From positions 1-48,339 of the forward strand of contig NZ_JNIV01000029.1 in assembly GCF_000701405.1 (NCBI RefSeq): a stretch of 48,339 nt of DNA. The letters run 5' to 3'. The translations under genes and the position numbers were made by a program. The stretch is from Deinococcus marmoris DSM 12784. GTDB lineage: Bacteria; Deinococcota; Deinococci; Deinococcales; Deinococcaceae. Below the pieces are notes generated by a model, which saw only the letters and a program-made list of their open reading frames with translations, ran no database searches and was not told where the DNA came from. Shown piece by piece: positions 1-9,369 of the stretch. Within the stretch, counting starts at the first letter, position 1. Each line of letters starts with the position of its first letter.

Positions 1-315
1 CTTCAAACCTTTGCCTCTGCCCCTGTGGGGCAGAGGCAGTGGAGTTCAGAAGCACAACAGGCCCTGAACTATCTGTTCAGGCGCACGCACCTGATGAACT
101 ATCCCCACTACCGCACTCAGGGCTGGCCGATTGGCTCAGGGCAGATCGAAGGCATCAACAAAAGTGTGATTGGCTGGCGCATGAAGGGTTCGGGCATGCA
201 CTGGTCCCGTCCTGGGGCCAGTGGCATGGCCTCGCTTCGTGCCAACCTGAACAACATCAATCCCCTGGTGAGTCTGGATGACGTTCGCCACGCTGCCTTT
301 CCGATCCCAGCTTAG
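1..315 (+). CDS. Transposase, C-terminal part (cut by window edge)
   Basis: The reading frame is open from base 1, so the gene begins upstream of the window and only about 100 C-terminal residues are visible. The segment GWPIGSGQIEGINKSVIGWR followed by a KGSGMHWS stretch resembles the end of DDE transposases of the ISKra4 or ISLre2 type, where the GSG-x-(V/I)-E motif carries the last acidic catalytic residue. I infer a mobile-element protein, but cannot tell from this piece whether the element is intact. No terminal inverted repeat or target duplication could be assigned after the stop. The stretch to 357 carries no gene. An 11-bp perfect inverted repeat lies inside the coding sequence at 13-37. 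Confidence 0.7.
   Translation, partial: LQTFASAPVGQRQWSSEAQQALNYLFRRTHLMNYPHYRTQGWPIGSGQIEGINKSVIGWRMKGSGMHWSRPGASGMASLRANLNNINPLVSLDDVRHAAFPIPA
13..37. repeat. Perfect 11-bp inverted repeat inside the transposase frame
   Basis: GCCTCTGCCCC (13-23) and GGGGCAGAGGC (27-37) are perfect inverted copies separated by TGT. The structure lies in coding sequence, so it may be chance, a folded mRNA element, or a junction of a truncated element. Confidence 0.6.
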
Positions 316-357
316 CGGGATGCACCCCCCGACAGGGGACGTACCGGAAGGCGGTCC

Positions 358-1317
358 TTACGGCAGCGTCGCGATCCGCTCCAGCAGCAAAGCAAAAAAT
401 GCCTCGTCGCGCACGCCAACGGCCACCCGCGCATTCGCGGCCCCTTCGGTCATGCCGTGCAGATCGCAGACGGTGCGGCCAAAGTTCAGGCCCTCCTGAA
501 TCTCGATGTCCACGCGCATGGCCTGCCAGTCCAGCAGCTCTGGGCGAATCAACGCCGCCGTCGCCAGCGGATCGTGCAGCGCGCCGCCGCTGGTGCCGTA
601 GCGTACGCGGTAGACGCCTGCATAGAAGGTCAGCAGTTCAGCGCAGACCTCGCCCGCGCGGTTGCCCAGGCCGCGCAGGGCGGCGATTCTGCCAGGATCC
701 GCGATGCACTGCATGGTCACATTCAGCCCCACCATCCGCAGAGGAACACCAGATTCAAAGACGATGTGCGCCGCGTGCGGATCGGCCAGCGCGTTGAATT
801 CCGCTGCCGGGGTGCGGTTGCCGCCCGTGGTGCTGCCGCCCATCCAGACCACCTCTTTTATAAGTGGCACGGTGTCCGGGGCCAGACGGAAGGCCAGCGC
901 CAGGTTGGTCAGCGGCCCCGTCGCCAGCAGCGTGACCTCGTGCGGGTGCGCCTGGACGGTGCGGATGATGAAATCGGTGGCGTGTTCGGCCTCGGGCGGG
1001 CGCGCGGGTTCGGGCAGATGGGACGCGGGCAGGCCGGAGTCGCCGTGGACCGACGCCGCCGAGACCAGGGCGGCCACCAGCGGGCGGTCCGCCCCGGCAA
1101 AATACGGCACACCCGCGCCCGCCTCACCCGCCAGGGCCAGCGTGACCCCGGCGTTGTGGACCGTCAGCGGCAGCCCCACGTTGCCGTGCGTGGCGGTGAT
1201 GCCCAGCACCTGCACTTCCGGGCTGGCCAGCATCAGCAGCCACGCCACGGCGTCGTCCAGACCGGGATCGCCATCGAGAATCACTTTCAGGGGAGACGGG
1301 ACACTGGGATTGCTCAC
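358..1317 (-). CDS. Inosine/uridine-preferring nucleoside hydrolase
   Basis: This protein of 319 residues belongs to the nucleoside hydrolase family, which splits the N-glycosidic bond of ribonucleosides to ribose and free base for salvage. The N-terminal DGDPGLDDA (residues 15-23) is the calcium-binding aspartate cluster that defines the family. Further on, FNALADPHAA (near 170) and HDPLATAA (near 247) supply the other ribose and metal contacts. Length is normal for the family (about 310-330). The GTG start at 1315-1317 is preferred because a TACAAT -10 box ends six bases upstream, as in leaderless transcripts. The gene diverges from the exported protein at 1387. Base preference (IunH or Rih type) cannot be decided. 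Confidence 0.92.
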   Translation of the reverse strand: MSNPSVPSPLKVILDGDPGLDDAVAWLLMLASPEVQVLGITATHGNVGLPLTVHNAGVTLALAGEAGAGVPYFAGADRPLVAALVSAASVHGDSGLPASHLPEPARPPEAEHATDFIIRTVQAHPHEVTLLATGPLTNLALAFRLAPDTVPLIKEVVWMGGSTTGGNRTPAAEFNALADPHAAHIVFESGVPLRMVGLNVTMQCIADPGRIAALRGLGNRAGEVCAELLTFYAGVYRVRYGTSGGALHDPLATAALIRPELLDWQAMRVDIEIQEGLNFGRTVCDLHGMTEGAANARVAVGVRDEAFFALLLERIATLP

Positions 1318-1323
1318 CTTCCG

Positions 1324-1329
1324 ATTGTA
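1324..1329 (-). promoter_or_regulatory. Leaderless -10 box of nucleoside hydrolase
   Basis: Read on the minus strand the bases are TACAAT, six bases before the GTG start, so transcription would begin at or next to the start codon. No good -35 was assigned. Confidence 0.6.
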
Positions 1330-1344
1330 GGACGTACGGAACGC

Positions 1345-1350
1345 TACACT
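1345..1350 (+). promoter_or_regulatory. Likely -10 box for the exported protein at 1387
   Basis: TACACT lies 36 bases before the ATG at 1387, and GAAGGT just before that ATG can act as a ribosome binding site, so this gene has a short leader. The box sits 15 bases from the divergent -10 of the nucleoside hydrolase, so the two promoters are back to back. Confidence 0.4.
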
Positions 1351-1386
1351 TGACCCACATCCCTTCTCTGACCCCGAAGGTCAACC

Positions 1387-2043
1387 ATGTCAAGATTGAT
1401 CGTTCTGAGCATGTTGTGTGGCCTTTCGGTGGCGTCTGTGGCACAGGCGGCCTGTGATATGCAGACCTATCTGCCTGCCGGCACACGCACCTATCAGATG
1501 AGCAGCGGCGCGGACAGGTCGACGATGACCATCAAGGCCACACCGCTGTCCGGGGACCGCATGAACGTGCAGACCACCATGAACGGCAAGACGACGCCCA
1601 TCGTCTGGACATGCACGGCCTCGGGCATGAAGGCCAGCATTCCCGCCGGAGAGGGGGGCGCTCAGGTCAATGTCGACGCGGGATTCTTGCCCAATGCCCG
1701 CAAGTGGAAGGCGGGCTATAGCTGGAACAGCAGCAACAGGGTCAATGTCAACGCCCCTGGCGTGGGCGCTATGAACATGACCAGCACCACGGTCAGCAGG
1801 ATTGTGAAGCAGGAAAAGGTCACGGTGCCCGCCGGAACCTTCACGGCCCTGCGCGTGGACAGCACCACCAGCATCAAAATGAGTCTGCCCGCCGGAACCA
1901 GGCTGCCGCCGGGCATGGACCTGAACCAGATGATGGGCGGCAAGACCACCACCAGCGCGTGGTACGTCCAGGGGGTGGGGATGGTCAAGACCACCTCGTC
2001 AGACGGCAGCTTCAGCATGGTGCTGACGAAAATCGGGAAGTAG
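1387..2043 (+). CDS. Exported protein of unknown function
   Basis: The product has 218 residues with a clear Sec signal peptide: a short basic start, a hydrophobic core and an AQA cleavage site after residue 21. The mature part is rich in Thr, Ser and Gly with alternating hydrophobic residues, suggesting a secreted beta-rich domain, and it contains repeated PAGT segments (for example VPAGTFTALRVDST). The layout vaguely resembles DUF3108-like periplasmic proteins, but I do not recognise the family. It appears to be a single-gene unit, divergent from the nucleoside hydrolase. A GAAGGT ribosome binding site precedes the ATG. Confidence 0.8.
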   Translation: MSRLIVLSMLCGLSVASVAQAACDMQTYLPAGTRTYQMSSGADRSTMTIKATPLSGDRMNVQTTMNGKTTPIVWTCTASGMKASIPAGEGGAQVNVDAGFLPNARKWKAGYSWNSSNRVNVNAPGVGAMNMTSTTVSRIVKQEKVTVPAGTFTALRVDSTTSIKMSLPAGTRLPPGMDLNQMMGGKTTTSAWYVQGVGMVKTTSSDGSFSMVLTKIGK

Positions 2044-2083
2044 GCCCCGCTCTGCGTTCGCCGCCCACCGGGCCGCGTTCTGC

Positions 2084-2089
2084 CACAAT
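2084..2089 (+). promoter_or_regulatory. Possible leaderless -10 box of alpha/beta hydrolase
   Basis: CACAAT ends six bases before the ATG at 2096. It deviates from TANNNT at the first base, but spacing matches the other leaderless genes here. Confidence 0.4.
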
Positions 2090-2095
2090 TCCAGC

Positions 2096-2836
2096 ATGGA
2101 ACAGTTCGCGCAGTTTTCATTGGATGGGCAGCGGATGTACGGCATGCTCCACACCCCCGACGCCGATGCCCCAGCCCAGGGCTGGCCCTCGGTGGTCTTC
2201 GTTCACGGCTACACCGGCAACCGGATCGACCACCACCGCCTGTTGGTCCTGATGTCACGCCTGCTGGCCGCGCGGGGCATTGCCAGCCTGCGCTTCGATT
2301 GTCGGGGCAGCGGCGACTCGCAGGGCGACTTCAGCGAGATGACCGTGATGCGCGAGGTGGAGGACGTGGCCGCCGCCGCCGAATACCTGCGAAACCAGCC
2401 CGGCATCGATCCCGAGCGCGTGATGCTGCTGGGCTACAGCATGGGCGGCATGGTGGCCTCTCTAGCAGCAAAGCAGGTACGCGCCCACCGGCTGCTGCTG
2501 TGGGCACCCGCGCTGCCAGAGCTGTGGCTGCCCCTGCTGCGCGGCGGCGTGCTGCCCCCAACCATCACGGACAGGGACGGCTGGCCGCTGGGTCGCGCCT
2601 TCTTGCAGGAGATGCCACGCCTGCGCCCGCTGGAGGCTGCCGCCGCCTGGGGCGGGGTGGCCCACGTCATCCACGGCGACGCCGACACGGTCTGTCCGCC
2701 CGAGTGGGGCGTGCGCTATGCCAGGGCACTGGGCTGTGACGCGGCGGCCATTCCCGGCGGCACACACAACTTCACCAGCCTGGAAACGACGGAGATGCTG
2801 TACGCGGAAACGCTGCGGTTTTTAAGCGGAGGCTGA
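2096..2836 (+). CDS. Alpha/beta hydrolase
   Basis: This protein of 246 residues has the alpha/beta hydrolase fold. HGYTG (37-41) forms the oxyanion region, GYSMGG has the nucleophile Ser115 in its elbow, HGDADTVCPP (near 196) supplies the acid, and GGTHNF (near 224) the catalytic histidine. DCRGSGDSQG (68-77) is typical of the dienelactone-hydrolase-like or serine aminopeptidase group of cytosolic esterases. There is no signal peptide. The substrate cannot be predicted. It is convergent with the ferritin-like gene, with an inverted repeat in between that probably terminates both. Confidence 0.9.
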   Translation: MEQFAQFSLDGQRMYGMLHTPDADAPAQGWPSVVFVHGYTGNRIDHHRLLVLMSRLLAARGIASLRFDCRGSGDSQGDFSEMTVMREVEDVAAAAEYLRNQPGIDPERVMLLGYSMGGMVASLAAKQVRAHRLLLWAPALPELWLPLLRGGVLPPTITDRDGWPLGRAFLQEMPRLRPLEAAAAWGGVAHVIHGDADTVCPPEWGVRYARALGCDAAAIPGGTHNFTSLETTEMLYAETLRFLSGG

Positions 2837-2900
2837 GGGCCGTCCGGCACGGCAAAACAGCCCACGTTTGCACGCAGGCTGTCTGTCGAGCTTTCGGAGA

Positions 2901-2933
2901 TGGGAGGTGGGCGCAACGAAGGCCCATCTCCCA
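2901..2933. terminator. Hairpin between convergent genes
   Basis: TGGGAGGTGGGC (2901-2912) pairs with GCCCATCTCCCA (2922-2933) over 12 bases with one G-U pair and a nine-base loop. There is no T tract, so it is either a weak two-way terminator or an mRNA 3-prime stabiliser. Confidence 0.5.
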
Positions 2934-2940
2934 CACAGCT

Positions 2941-3849
2941 TTACTTGATCGCGCCGTTCAAGCCGTTGGGGAAGAAGCCGCCCTTGTTCGCGCCGGGGGC
3001 CAGATACACGATGTTCAGCACTTCGCGGGTGCTGCGGCCATAGGCGATGGCGTTCTTGTCGGCGGGGGCGAACACGGCGTTTCCGGTGTTGTCGGTCAGG
3101 CCCATGTCCTTGCCGCCGCCCACCTTGCCGCGCAGGTTGCTGATGGCCTGCACGACCTGGCCCACGTACAGCCCCGCCGCCGCCGTGATCTGGCGCTGCT
3201 GGTACAACATGGTGCGGATCGCGCCGCCGTGGTACGCCTCGACAGCCAGGATTCCGGCGGCAGCCTGAAGGTACGCGGGGTTGGTGATCAGCGTGGCCGC
3301 GCCGTTGTAGGCGGTGACGCCCACGTCCTCGAAGATGAACGCGCCGTGCAGGAAGAACAGGTCATTGGCGTAGGGGTTGAAGCCCTTGATGGCCCCGCCG
3401 CTGGCCGCGCTGCCTGCCGCCAGGAACGCGCCGTTCAGGTCAATCACCGGACGCATCACGGCTCCCTTGCCCAGCGCACCGTACAGGAACTTGACGTGCA
3501 GCAGCTCGTCCTCGGCAATGTCGTTGGCCATCGCCTGCACGGTGCTGTCCTTGAACTGCATGCCGCGCGCCATGTCCAGCCCGGCGGGCACACGGATGGC
3601 CGCGTCGCCGCCGATCTTCTTCAACTCGTCCAGACGGCCCACGGCGGCCAGATAAAACGCCGCTTCCAGGTATTCCAGGTTCAGGGCGAAGTTCAGCACA
3701 TCGCCGTCGATGTCCTTGGCGGGGGCGGCCAGCGCGGGCGCGGCGAGGCCCAGTGCGGCCATGCCCAGACCCGCCTTGCCCAGGAATCCCAGGGCGGCGC
3801 GGCGGTTGAGGGCGGTGGGGGCGGTCTGATCGGTGTCGTTGTGGGTCAT
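2941..3849 (-). CDS. Tat-exported ferritin-like domain protein
   Basis: The product has 302 residues. The ATG at 3847-3849 is chosen because AAGGAG sits just upstream and because the protein then opens with a twin-arginine signal ([14 protein letters not shown], then a hydrophobic stretch ending APALA), implying export of a folded, probably metal-loaded protein. The mature part matches ferritin-like proteins of the PF13668 kind: [33 protein letters not shown] and [15 protein letters not shown] give Glu and His residues in long helices suited to a di-metal site. Related proteins are common in Deinococcus; their function is uncertain, and metal or peroxide handling outside the membrane is my inference. 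Confidence 0.88.
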   Translation of the reverse strand: MTHNDTDQTAPTALNRRAALGFLGKAGLGMAALGLAAPALAAPAKDIDGDVLNFALNLEYLEAAFYLAAVGRLDELKKIGGDAAIRVPAGLDMARGMQFKDSTVQAMANDIAEDELLHVKFLYGALGKGAVMRPVIDLNGAFLAAGSAASGGAIKGFNPYANDLFFLHGAFIFEDVGVTAYNGAATLITNPAYLQAAAGILAVEAYHGGAIRTMLYQQRQITAAAGLYVGQVVQAISNLRGKVGGGKDMGLTDNTGNAVFAPADKNAIAYGRSTREVLNIVYLAPGANKGGFFPNGLNGAIK

Positions 3850-4040
3850 GGGGAAAGCTCCTTGGTGACAAGAGGGCGGGGCGGGACAGCGCGAATGGGC
3901 GTGTCCTGATCGGATGACGTGCGGGTGGGTCCGGGAACTGAAGTCGGTCTCTCCTGACTCAACCGGGTATATGCGGCGGCCCCGCAACCGGATCAGCCGC
4001 CACCGAAACATGAACGCCGCATGAAGACCCGCCGCCTCGT

Positions 4041-4046
4041 TAGAGT
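4041..4046 (+). promoter_or_regulatory. Leaderless -10 box of HIT gene
   Basis: TAGAGT ends six bases before the ATG at 4053, which points to a leaderless transcript covering the HIT and HAD genes. Confidence 0.6.
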
Positions 4047-4052
4047 GGGCGC

Positions 4053-4391
4053 ATGACCACCTCTCCCACCCTGTTCACGCGCATCATCGCCCGCGAGATT
4101 CCCAGCGACATCGTGTACGAGGACGACGATTACATCGCTATCCGCGACATCGCGCCCAAAGCGCCGATCCACCTGCTGGTGATTCCCAAGACAGTCAGCG
4201 CCCGCCTGGACGAGATCACCGACGCGCAGGAAATGGGCCACCTGTGGCTGACCGCCGTGAAAGTGGCCCGCCAGCACGCCGCCGACTACCGCCTGCTGGT
4301 CAATTCCGGCGAGAAGGGCGGGCAGGTGGTGTTCCACACCCACATTCACATCCTGGCAGGCTGGGAAAACGGCCCGGATTCGGACACCTGA
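4053..4391 (+). CDS. HIT family nucleotide-binding hydrolase (HinT-like)
   Basis: The protein is 112 residues long, the usual size for the HINT branch. It has the histidine triad HTHIHIL (95-101) preceded by [11 protein letters not shown], which together bind the nucleotide phosphate and carry the catalytic histidine. HinT proteins hydrolyse purine nucleoside phosphoramidates in the cytoplasm. The N-terminal [19 protein letters not shown] is typical. The stop TGA overlaps the ATG of the following HAD gene by one base (TGATG), a coupling arrangement, so the two genes were evidently meant to be translated together. Confidence 0.93.
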   Translation: MTTSPTLFTRIIAREIPSDIVYEDDDYIAIRDIAPKAPIHLLVIPKTVSARLDEITDAQEMGHLWLTAVKVARQHAADYRLLVNSGEKGGQVVFHTHIHILAGWENGPDSDT

Positions 4392-5092
4392 TGGGCGATT
4401 CTGAATTTTAGGCCGTCCTCTTCGATCTGGACGGCGTGCTGGTGGACAGCGAGTTGCAGGCGAACACCGTCTGGGTACAGTTGCTGGCCGAGCATGGGCT
4501 GGAAATCGATCTGCCCACCTTCATGGCCAACGCGGTGGGCGGCACGCACGTCGTTCTGTTCGAGTGGCTCAGGCGCGACTACGGCTGGACGCGCCCCGAA
4601 GGCTTTATCCCGGAGATGGACGCGCGATTACATGAGGCATTTGGCAGCACACAGGCCATCGAGGGCGCGGCCCAGACATTAGAGCTGCTGCGCGAATGGG
4701 GTCTTCCCTTCGCCGTCGCCAGCAACAGCCTCCGCAGCCGCCTGAAGCGCAAGCTGGAAGCGTCGGGTCTTGCACAGTTGGTAGGCGAACACGCTTACGA
4801 TCCGGCGCACGTCGGTGGACGCGGCAAACCAGCCCCTGATCTGTATGCCTACGCCGCCGCCCACCTGGGCGCAGACATCACCCGCTGCGTGGTGATCGAG
4901 GACAGCGTGACCGGCCTGAGCGCGGGCGTGGCGGCTGGGGCCAGAGCCTGGGGTCTGCTGGCTGGGGGTCACGTCCACCCCGACAACGCCGCACATCTGA
5001 CGGGGGCAGGGGCCGGACGGATTCTGCGGACGCATACGGAGTTGCAGGAGGCGCTGGAACTGCCGGGCGAACCGCACACCCCACTTCCCTGA
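4391..5092 (+). pseudogene. HAD-family phosphatase with in-frame amber codon at codon 7
   Basis: From ATG at 4391 the frame reads M-G-D-S-E-F, then TAG at 4409-4411, then [13 protein letters not shown] and a complete HAD-IA phosphatase of the beta-phosphoglucomutase/phosphoglycolate phosphatase type (cap domain, [12 protein letters not shown] motif II/III region, [10 protein letters not shown], then [13 protein letters not shown] as motif IV). Only the stop stands between the normal coupled start and motif I. The next in-frame start, GTG at 4436, lies after both motif I aspartates and would give a protein without its nucleophile. Everything downstream is intact, so the lesion looks very recent: a nonsense change (CAG to TAG is one step), a sequencing error, or readthrough. 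Confidence 0.75.
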
Positions 5093-5164
5093 GTGGTGTG
5101 ATAGGTGACGGTGAGGCCACAGAGTTCGGGGCCTGTTGCTGGCGCTTGCCTTTTTCATCATGCC

Positions 5165-5201
5165 CAGAGTGGATGGCGAGGAGGCCTCTTTGTCCACTCT
5201 G
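5165..5201. terminator. Hairpin between HAD gene and fprA-like gene
   Basis: CAGAGTGGA (5165-5173) and TCCACTCTG (5193-5201) are perfect inverted copies enclosing the palindrome GAGGCCTC. It lies 70 bases after the HAD stop and before the next promoter. No T tract follows, so a terminator role is only likely. Confidence 0.4.
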
Positions 5202-5228
5202 CCCGCGCATGTCCACAGCCTCAGACTC

Positions 5229-5234
5229 TAAACT
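5229..5234 (+). promoter_or_regulatory. Leaderless -10 box of ferredoxin reductase
   Basis: TAAACT ends seven bases before the ATG at 5242. This supports 5242 over the longer frame that begins at 5098. Confidence 0.6.
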
Positions 5235-5241
5235 CGCGCCC

Positions 5242-6618
<1,377 letters not shown>

Positions 6619-6666
6619 AGCGTCAGGCGAACAGGGCGGGCGGGCATTCGTCTCCGCCCGCCTTGC

Positions 6667-6672
6667 CATACT
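6667..6672 (+). promoter_or_regulatory. Leaderless -10 box of second flavin reductase
   Basis: CATACT ends six bases before the GTG at 6679 (TACTTT, two bases on, is an alternative). It supports the GTG start. Confidence 0.5.
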
Positions 6673-6678
6673 TTGCCA

Positions 6679-7647
6679 GTGAACACGCACCACTCCGACA
6701 TTCTGGTGATCGGTGCTGGCCCCGCCGGGCTGCACGCGGCCTTTTACGCGGCATGGCGCGGCCTGAGCGTGCGCGTGCTGGAAGCGCGGGGCGAGGTGGG
6801 CGGCCAACTGAGCGCCCTGTACCCCGACAAACGCGTGTACGACGTACCGGGACTGCCAGGAAAGCGGGCGGCGGAAGTGGTGACGCATCTGCTGCGGCAA
6901 CTGGACGGGCTGAATGTGGATATGCGCGTGAACACGGTGGCGCGACAACTCGAAAAAGTTGACGGCGGCTGGCGGGTCAGCACAGACGGGGACACTTTCA
7001 CGGCGGGCGCGGTCATTCTGGCGGCAGGTCTGGGCACACTACTGCCCCGCGCGCCACGCGTTCCCGGTGCAGACGATCACCCGGATGTCCGAACGGATTT
7101 CCCCGATGCTGCCGGATTGGGCGGGCGGCGCGTGCTGATCGTGGGCGGCGTGCCCCAGGCGGCAAGGGCGGCGCTGGAATTGATGGACGCCGGGGCGAAG
7201 GTGACGCTGACCCACAGCCGGGCCTTATTCCGGGGGAGTCCGATGACGTTAGAAAAGTTAGAGGCCGCGCGAACTGGCGGAGGTCTCGAAATCCTGGCCC
7301 TTGCACGGCTGCTCAGGCTCACGCCACAGGGCGCGGAACTGGAGGTAGACAGCGCAGCCCGCAGCATCGGGGCCGACACGGTGCTGATTCTGGGCGGCTA
7401 CCTGCCAGACCTCTCTCCCATTGGGACGTGGCCGCTGGACTGGCGCGGCGACTATGTCCCTGACGGCCCCGGTGGACGCACCGCGCTGGACGGCGTGTAT
7501 GTGGTGGGCGATCTGGCGCAGTCGGGCGGCGATTTCAAGCTGATCTCGGTGGCATTTGCCCAGGCTGCCGTCGCCGCCAACCACGCCGCGCATCACGTCA
7601 TGCCCGAACTGAGGGTCAGACCGGGGCACAGCAGCGAGAAACGCTGA
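6679..7647 (+). CDS. FAD/NAD(P) oxidoreductase, thioredoxin-reductase-like ferredoxin-NADP reductase type 2
   Basis: The 322-residue product has VIGAGPAGLHAAFYA (from residue 10) as FAD fold, GGQLSALYPDKRVYDVPGLP as the diagnostic segment of YumC-type ferredoxin-NADP reductases, VLIVGGVPQAARAAL as the NAD(P) fold and GVYVVGDLAQSGGDFKLI as the C-terminal FAD motif. It lacks the CxxC pair of true thioredoxin reductases, which argues for a ferredoxin or flavodoxin partner. GTG at 6679 is taken as start; a TTG two codons earlier is possible. It follows the FprA-type enzyme, so two structurally distinct FNRs are adjacent. Confidence 0.88.
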   Translation: MNTHHSDILVIGAGPAGLHAAFYAAWRGLSVRVLEARGEVGGQLSALYPDKRVYDVPGLPGKRAAEVVTHLLRQLDGLNVDMRVNTVARQLEKVDGGWRVSTDGDTFTAGAVILAAGLGTLLPRAPRVPGADDHPDVRTDFPDAAGLGGRRVLIVGGVPQAARAALELMDAGAKVTLTHSRALFRGSPMTLEKLEAARTGGGLEILALARLLRLTPQGAELEVDSAARSIGADTVLILGGYLPDLSPIGTWPLDWRGDYVPDGPGGRTALDGVYVVGDLAQSGGDFKLISVAFAQAAVAANHAAHHVMPELRVRPGHSSEKR

Positions 7648-7673
7648 CTGCCCTGTCCCTCTCTTTGCCTGGG

Positions 7674-8378
7674 CTAGAGCTGGGTGATCTGCGGCCCGTC
7701 CACCCCCGCCGCTTCCAGCAGGCCCACCAGTCCCAGCGCAAAGCCGTCGTTCAATCTGGCCCACTCCGGGGGAAAGGGCTGGGTGCGGGTCACGTCGTTG
7801 GGGACCACCACCAGCCTCATTCCAGCAGCAACAGCGGCCAGACCCCCGTTCAGGCTGTCCTCCACGGCCAGACAATCCTGCGCGCTCAGGCCGAGGCGCT
7901 GGGCGGCCAGCACGTACAGTTCCGGGTCCGGCTTGACGCGCCGCACGTCGTCGCGGGTACACAGGACCTTGAACAGGTGGAGCAACCCGTGCTGCTCCAG
8001 CCAGCGCGTGACCCACTTGCGGTCACTGCTGGTTGCCAGGGCCAGCGGCCACCCGGCAGCGTGCAGCCCTTCCAGCACACCGCGCACGCCGGGGCGCAGG
8101 TCCTGCTGGCCGATATCGGCCACAATGCGCTCATGCAGCCCGGCCTGCACGTTCTCGCGGTCCTCCTGCACCTCTGCGGGCAATCCGGCCCACGGATCGA
8201 AGGCGTCCCAGGTGCCGATGCCGCGCTGCCAGTCGATCAGCGCCAACTCGCGCCCGTGCTGCTGGTAGAGCTGCTGCCAGTGCCAGAATTCGCGGGTCTC
8301 GGTGTCCAGGATGGTACCGTCGAAATCGAAAACGACGGCGCGCAGTGCGTCAGGATTGGCGGCAGGGGAAGACAGCAT
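7674..8378 (-). CDS. HAD-IA family phosphatase
   Basis: The product has 234 residues. Motif I is VVFDFDGTILDTE with nucleophile Asp18 and acid Asp20; ATSSDRKWVTRWLEQHG is motif II with its Ser, RVKPDPELY carries the motif III Lys, and CLAVEDSLNGGLAAVAAG is motif IV. The cap region after motif I places it with beta-phosphoglucomutase and phosphoglycolate phosphatase-like enzymes; the substrate is open. The ATG at 8376-8378 is chosen over a frame extending to 8471 because it has a leaderless -10 box and because homologous proteins begin close to motif I. Confidence 0.9.
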   Translation of the reverse strand: MLSSPAANPDALRAVVFDFDGTILDTETREFWHWQQLYQQHGRELALIDWQRGIGTWDAFDPWAGLPAEVQEDRENVQAGLHERIVADIGQQDLRPGVRGVLEGLHAAGWPLALATSSDRKWVTRWLEQHGLLHLFKVLCTRDDVRRVKPDPELYVLAAQRLGLSAQDCLAVEDSLNGGLAAVAAGMRLVVVPNDVTRTQPFPPEWARLNDGFALGLVGLLEAAGVDGPQITQL

Positions 8379-8385
8379 GGACAGC

Positions 8386-8391
8386 AGTTTA
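8386..8391 (-). promoter_or_regulatory. Leaderless -10 box of HAD phosphatase
   Basis: On the minus strand TAAACT ends seven bases before the ATG at 8378. Confidence 0.55.
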
Positions 8392-8502
8392 AGCGCGGAA
8401 CCGCTACACCGCAGTCGCGTGACGCTCAAGGGGTAGGCAGCCTCAAGGGGGAGGCGCAGGGGGCACCACATCAGAGTTACTGATTTTGTGAACCATTTAA
8501 CC

Positions 8503-8508
8503 TAAAGT
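8503..8508 (+). promoter_or_regulatory. Leaderless -10 box of protein kinase-holA operon
   Basis: TAAAGT ends six bases before the GTG at 8515. No convincing -35 was found at normal spacing. Confidence 0.6.
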
Positions 8509-8514
8509 AAGGGT

Positions 8515-9369
8515 GTGCAGGAACTGAACACACCACAGGAGCTGACCGCGCGGACGCCACTGGCCGAACGCGGCGGCGTCCTGAGCGCATCGGCGCAGTG
8601 GCGCGGCCAGCCGGTGTTCGTCAAGACCCTGATGGTAGACGACCCCGATGCCCAGGCCCGCTTTCACCACGAGGGCCGGGTGGCGGCGGCGCTGGATCAT
8701 CCGGCCCTGGTCCCGCTGCTGGCGGCCTCGCCCACCCAGTTGATCTTTCCCTTCATCACGGGCGGCACCCTGCGCGAGCGGCTGGAAACCGGACCCCTGA
8801 ACATCGACGAGGCCACGTCTGTCGGGATGGGCCTGCTGCGCGGCGTGGCCTACCTGCACGGCCAGGGCGTGACCCATCAGGACCTGAAACCGGAAAACGT
8901 GCTGCTTCAGGGCGGACTGGCCCGCTGGGACACGGTGCGGATCATCGACTTCGGCATGAGCCACGCCCTGCACCTGCCGCTGGACATCCACAGCGGCACC
9001 CGCATGGGCACACCGCATTTCATGGCCCCCGAGCAGTTTTACGGTATGCGCGGCGACGCCCGCAGCGACCTGTATTCGGTGGGCGTGCTGCTGTTCGACT
9101 GTCTGGCAGGCGAGCCGCCCTACGCCGACGCGCTGGGCTGGCTGGCGGGCATTCATACCAGGCGGGCCGAATTGCCCGGCCCGGCGGCGCTGCACCCGCT
9201 GCTGCGCGCCGCCCTGTCGCGCGATCCGGCGCAGCGGCCCGGCAGCGCCGTGGGAATGCACCACGGGCTGTGTCAGGCGCGGCTGACGCTGGGGCTGCCC
9301 GCCCTGCCCCACGCTGATCTGCCCGAAGCCGCTGTCCTCCACTGTGCGGCGGAGGACGGCGGCTTTTGA
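8515..9369 (+). CDS. Small cytosolic Ser/Thr protein kinase, non-RD type
   Basis: The protein of 284 residues is a bare Hanks-type kinase domain with no membrane segment and no sensor domain. Visible parts are the ATP lysine Lys37 in PVFVKTLM, the catalytic loop HQDLKPENVL (Asp123, Asn128), DFG at 145-147, the activation segment GTRMGTPHFMAPEQ and SDLYSVGVLLFDCLAG. The loop reads HQD instead of HRD, so it is a non-RD kinase that may not need activation-loop phosphorylation. The glycine-rich loop is degenerate. Its TGA overlaps the TTG start of holA, so kinase and DNA polymerase III delta subunit are co-transcribed and probably translationally coupled. Confidence 0.9.
   Translation: MQELNTPQELTARTPLAERGGVLSASAQWRGQPVFVKTLMVDDPDAQARFHHEGRVAAALDHPALVPLLAASPTQLIFPFITGGTLRERLETGPLNIDEATSVGMGLLRGVAYLHGQGVTHQDLKPENVLLQGGLARWDTVRIIDFGMSHALHLPLDIHSGTRMGTPHFMAPEQFYGMRGDARSDLYSVGVLLFDCLAGEPPYADALGWLAGIHTRRAELPGPAALHPLLRAALSRDPAQRPGSAVGMHHGLCQARLTLGLPALPHADLPEAAVLHCAAEDGGF

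Noticed and set aside
457..1353. Open frame opposite the nucleoside hydrolase
   Set aside because: Arg/Gln/His-rich shadow of a well-supported gene.
4436..5092. HAD gene starting at GTG 4436
   Set aside because: It would lose both motif I aspartates and has no promoter or ribosome binding site; the coupled ATG 4391 is the natural start, interrupted by TAG.
5098..5241. Longer N-terminus for the ferredoxin reductase
   Set aside because: The extra residues do not look like protein of this family and would cover a hairpin and the -10 box.
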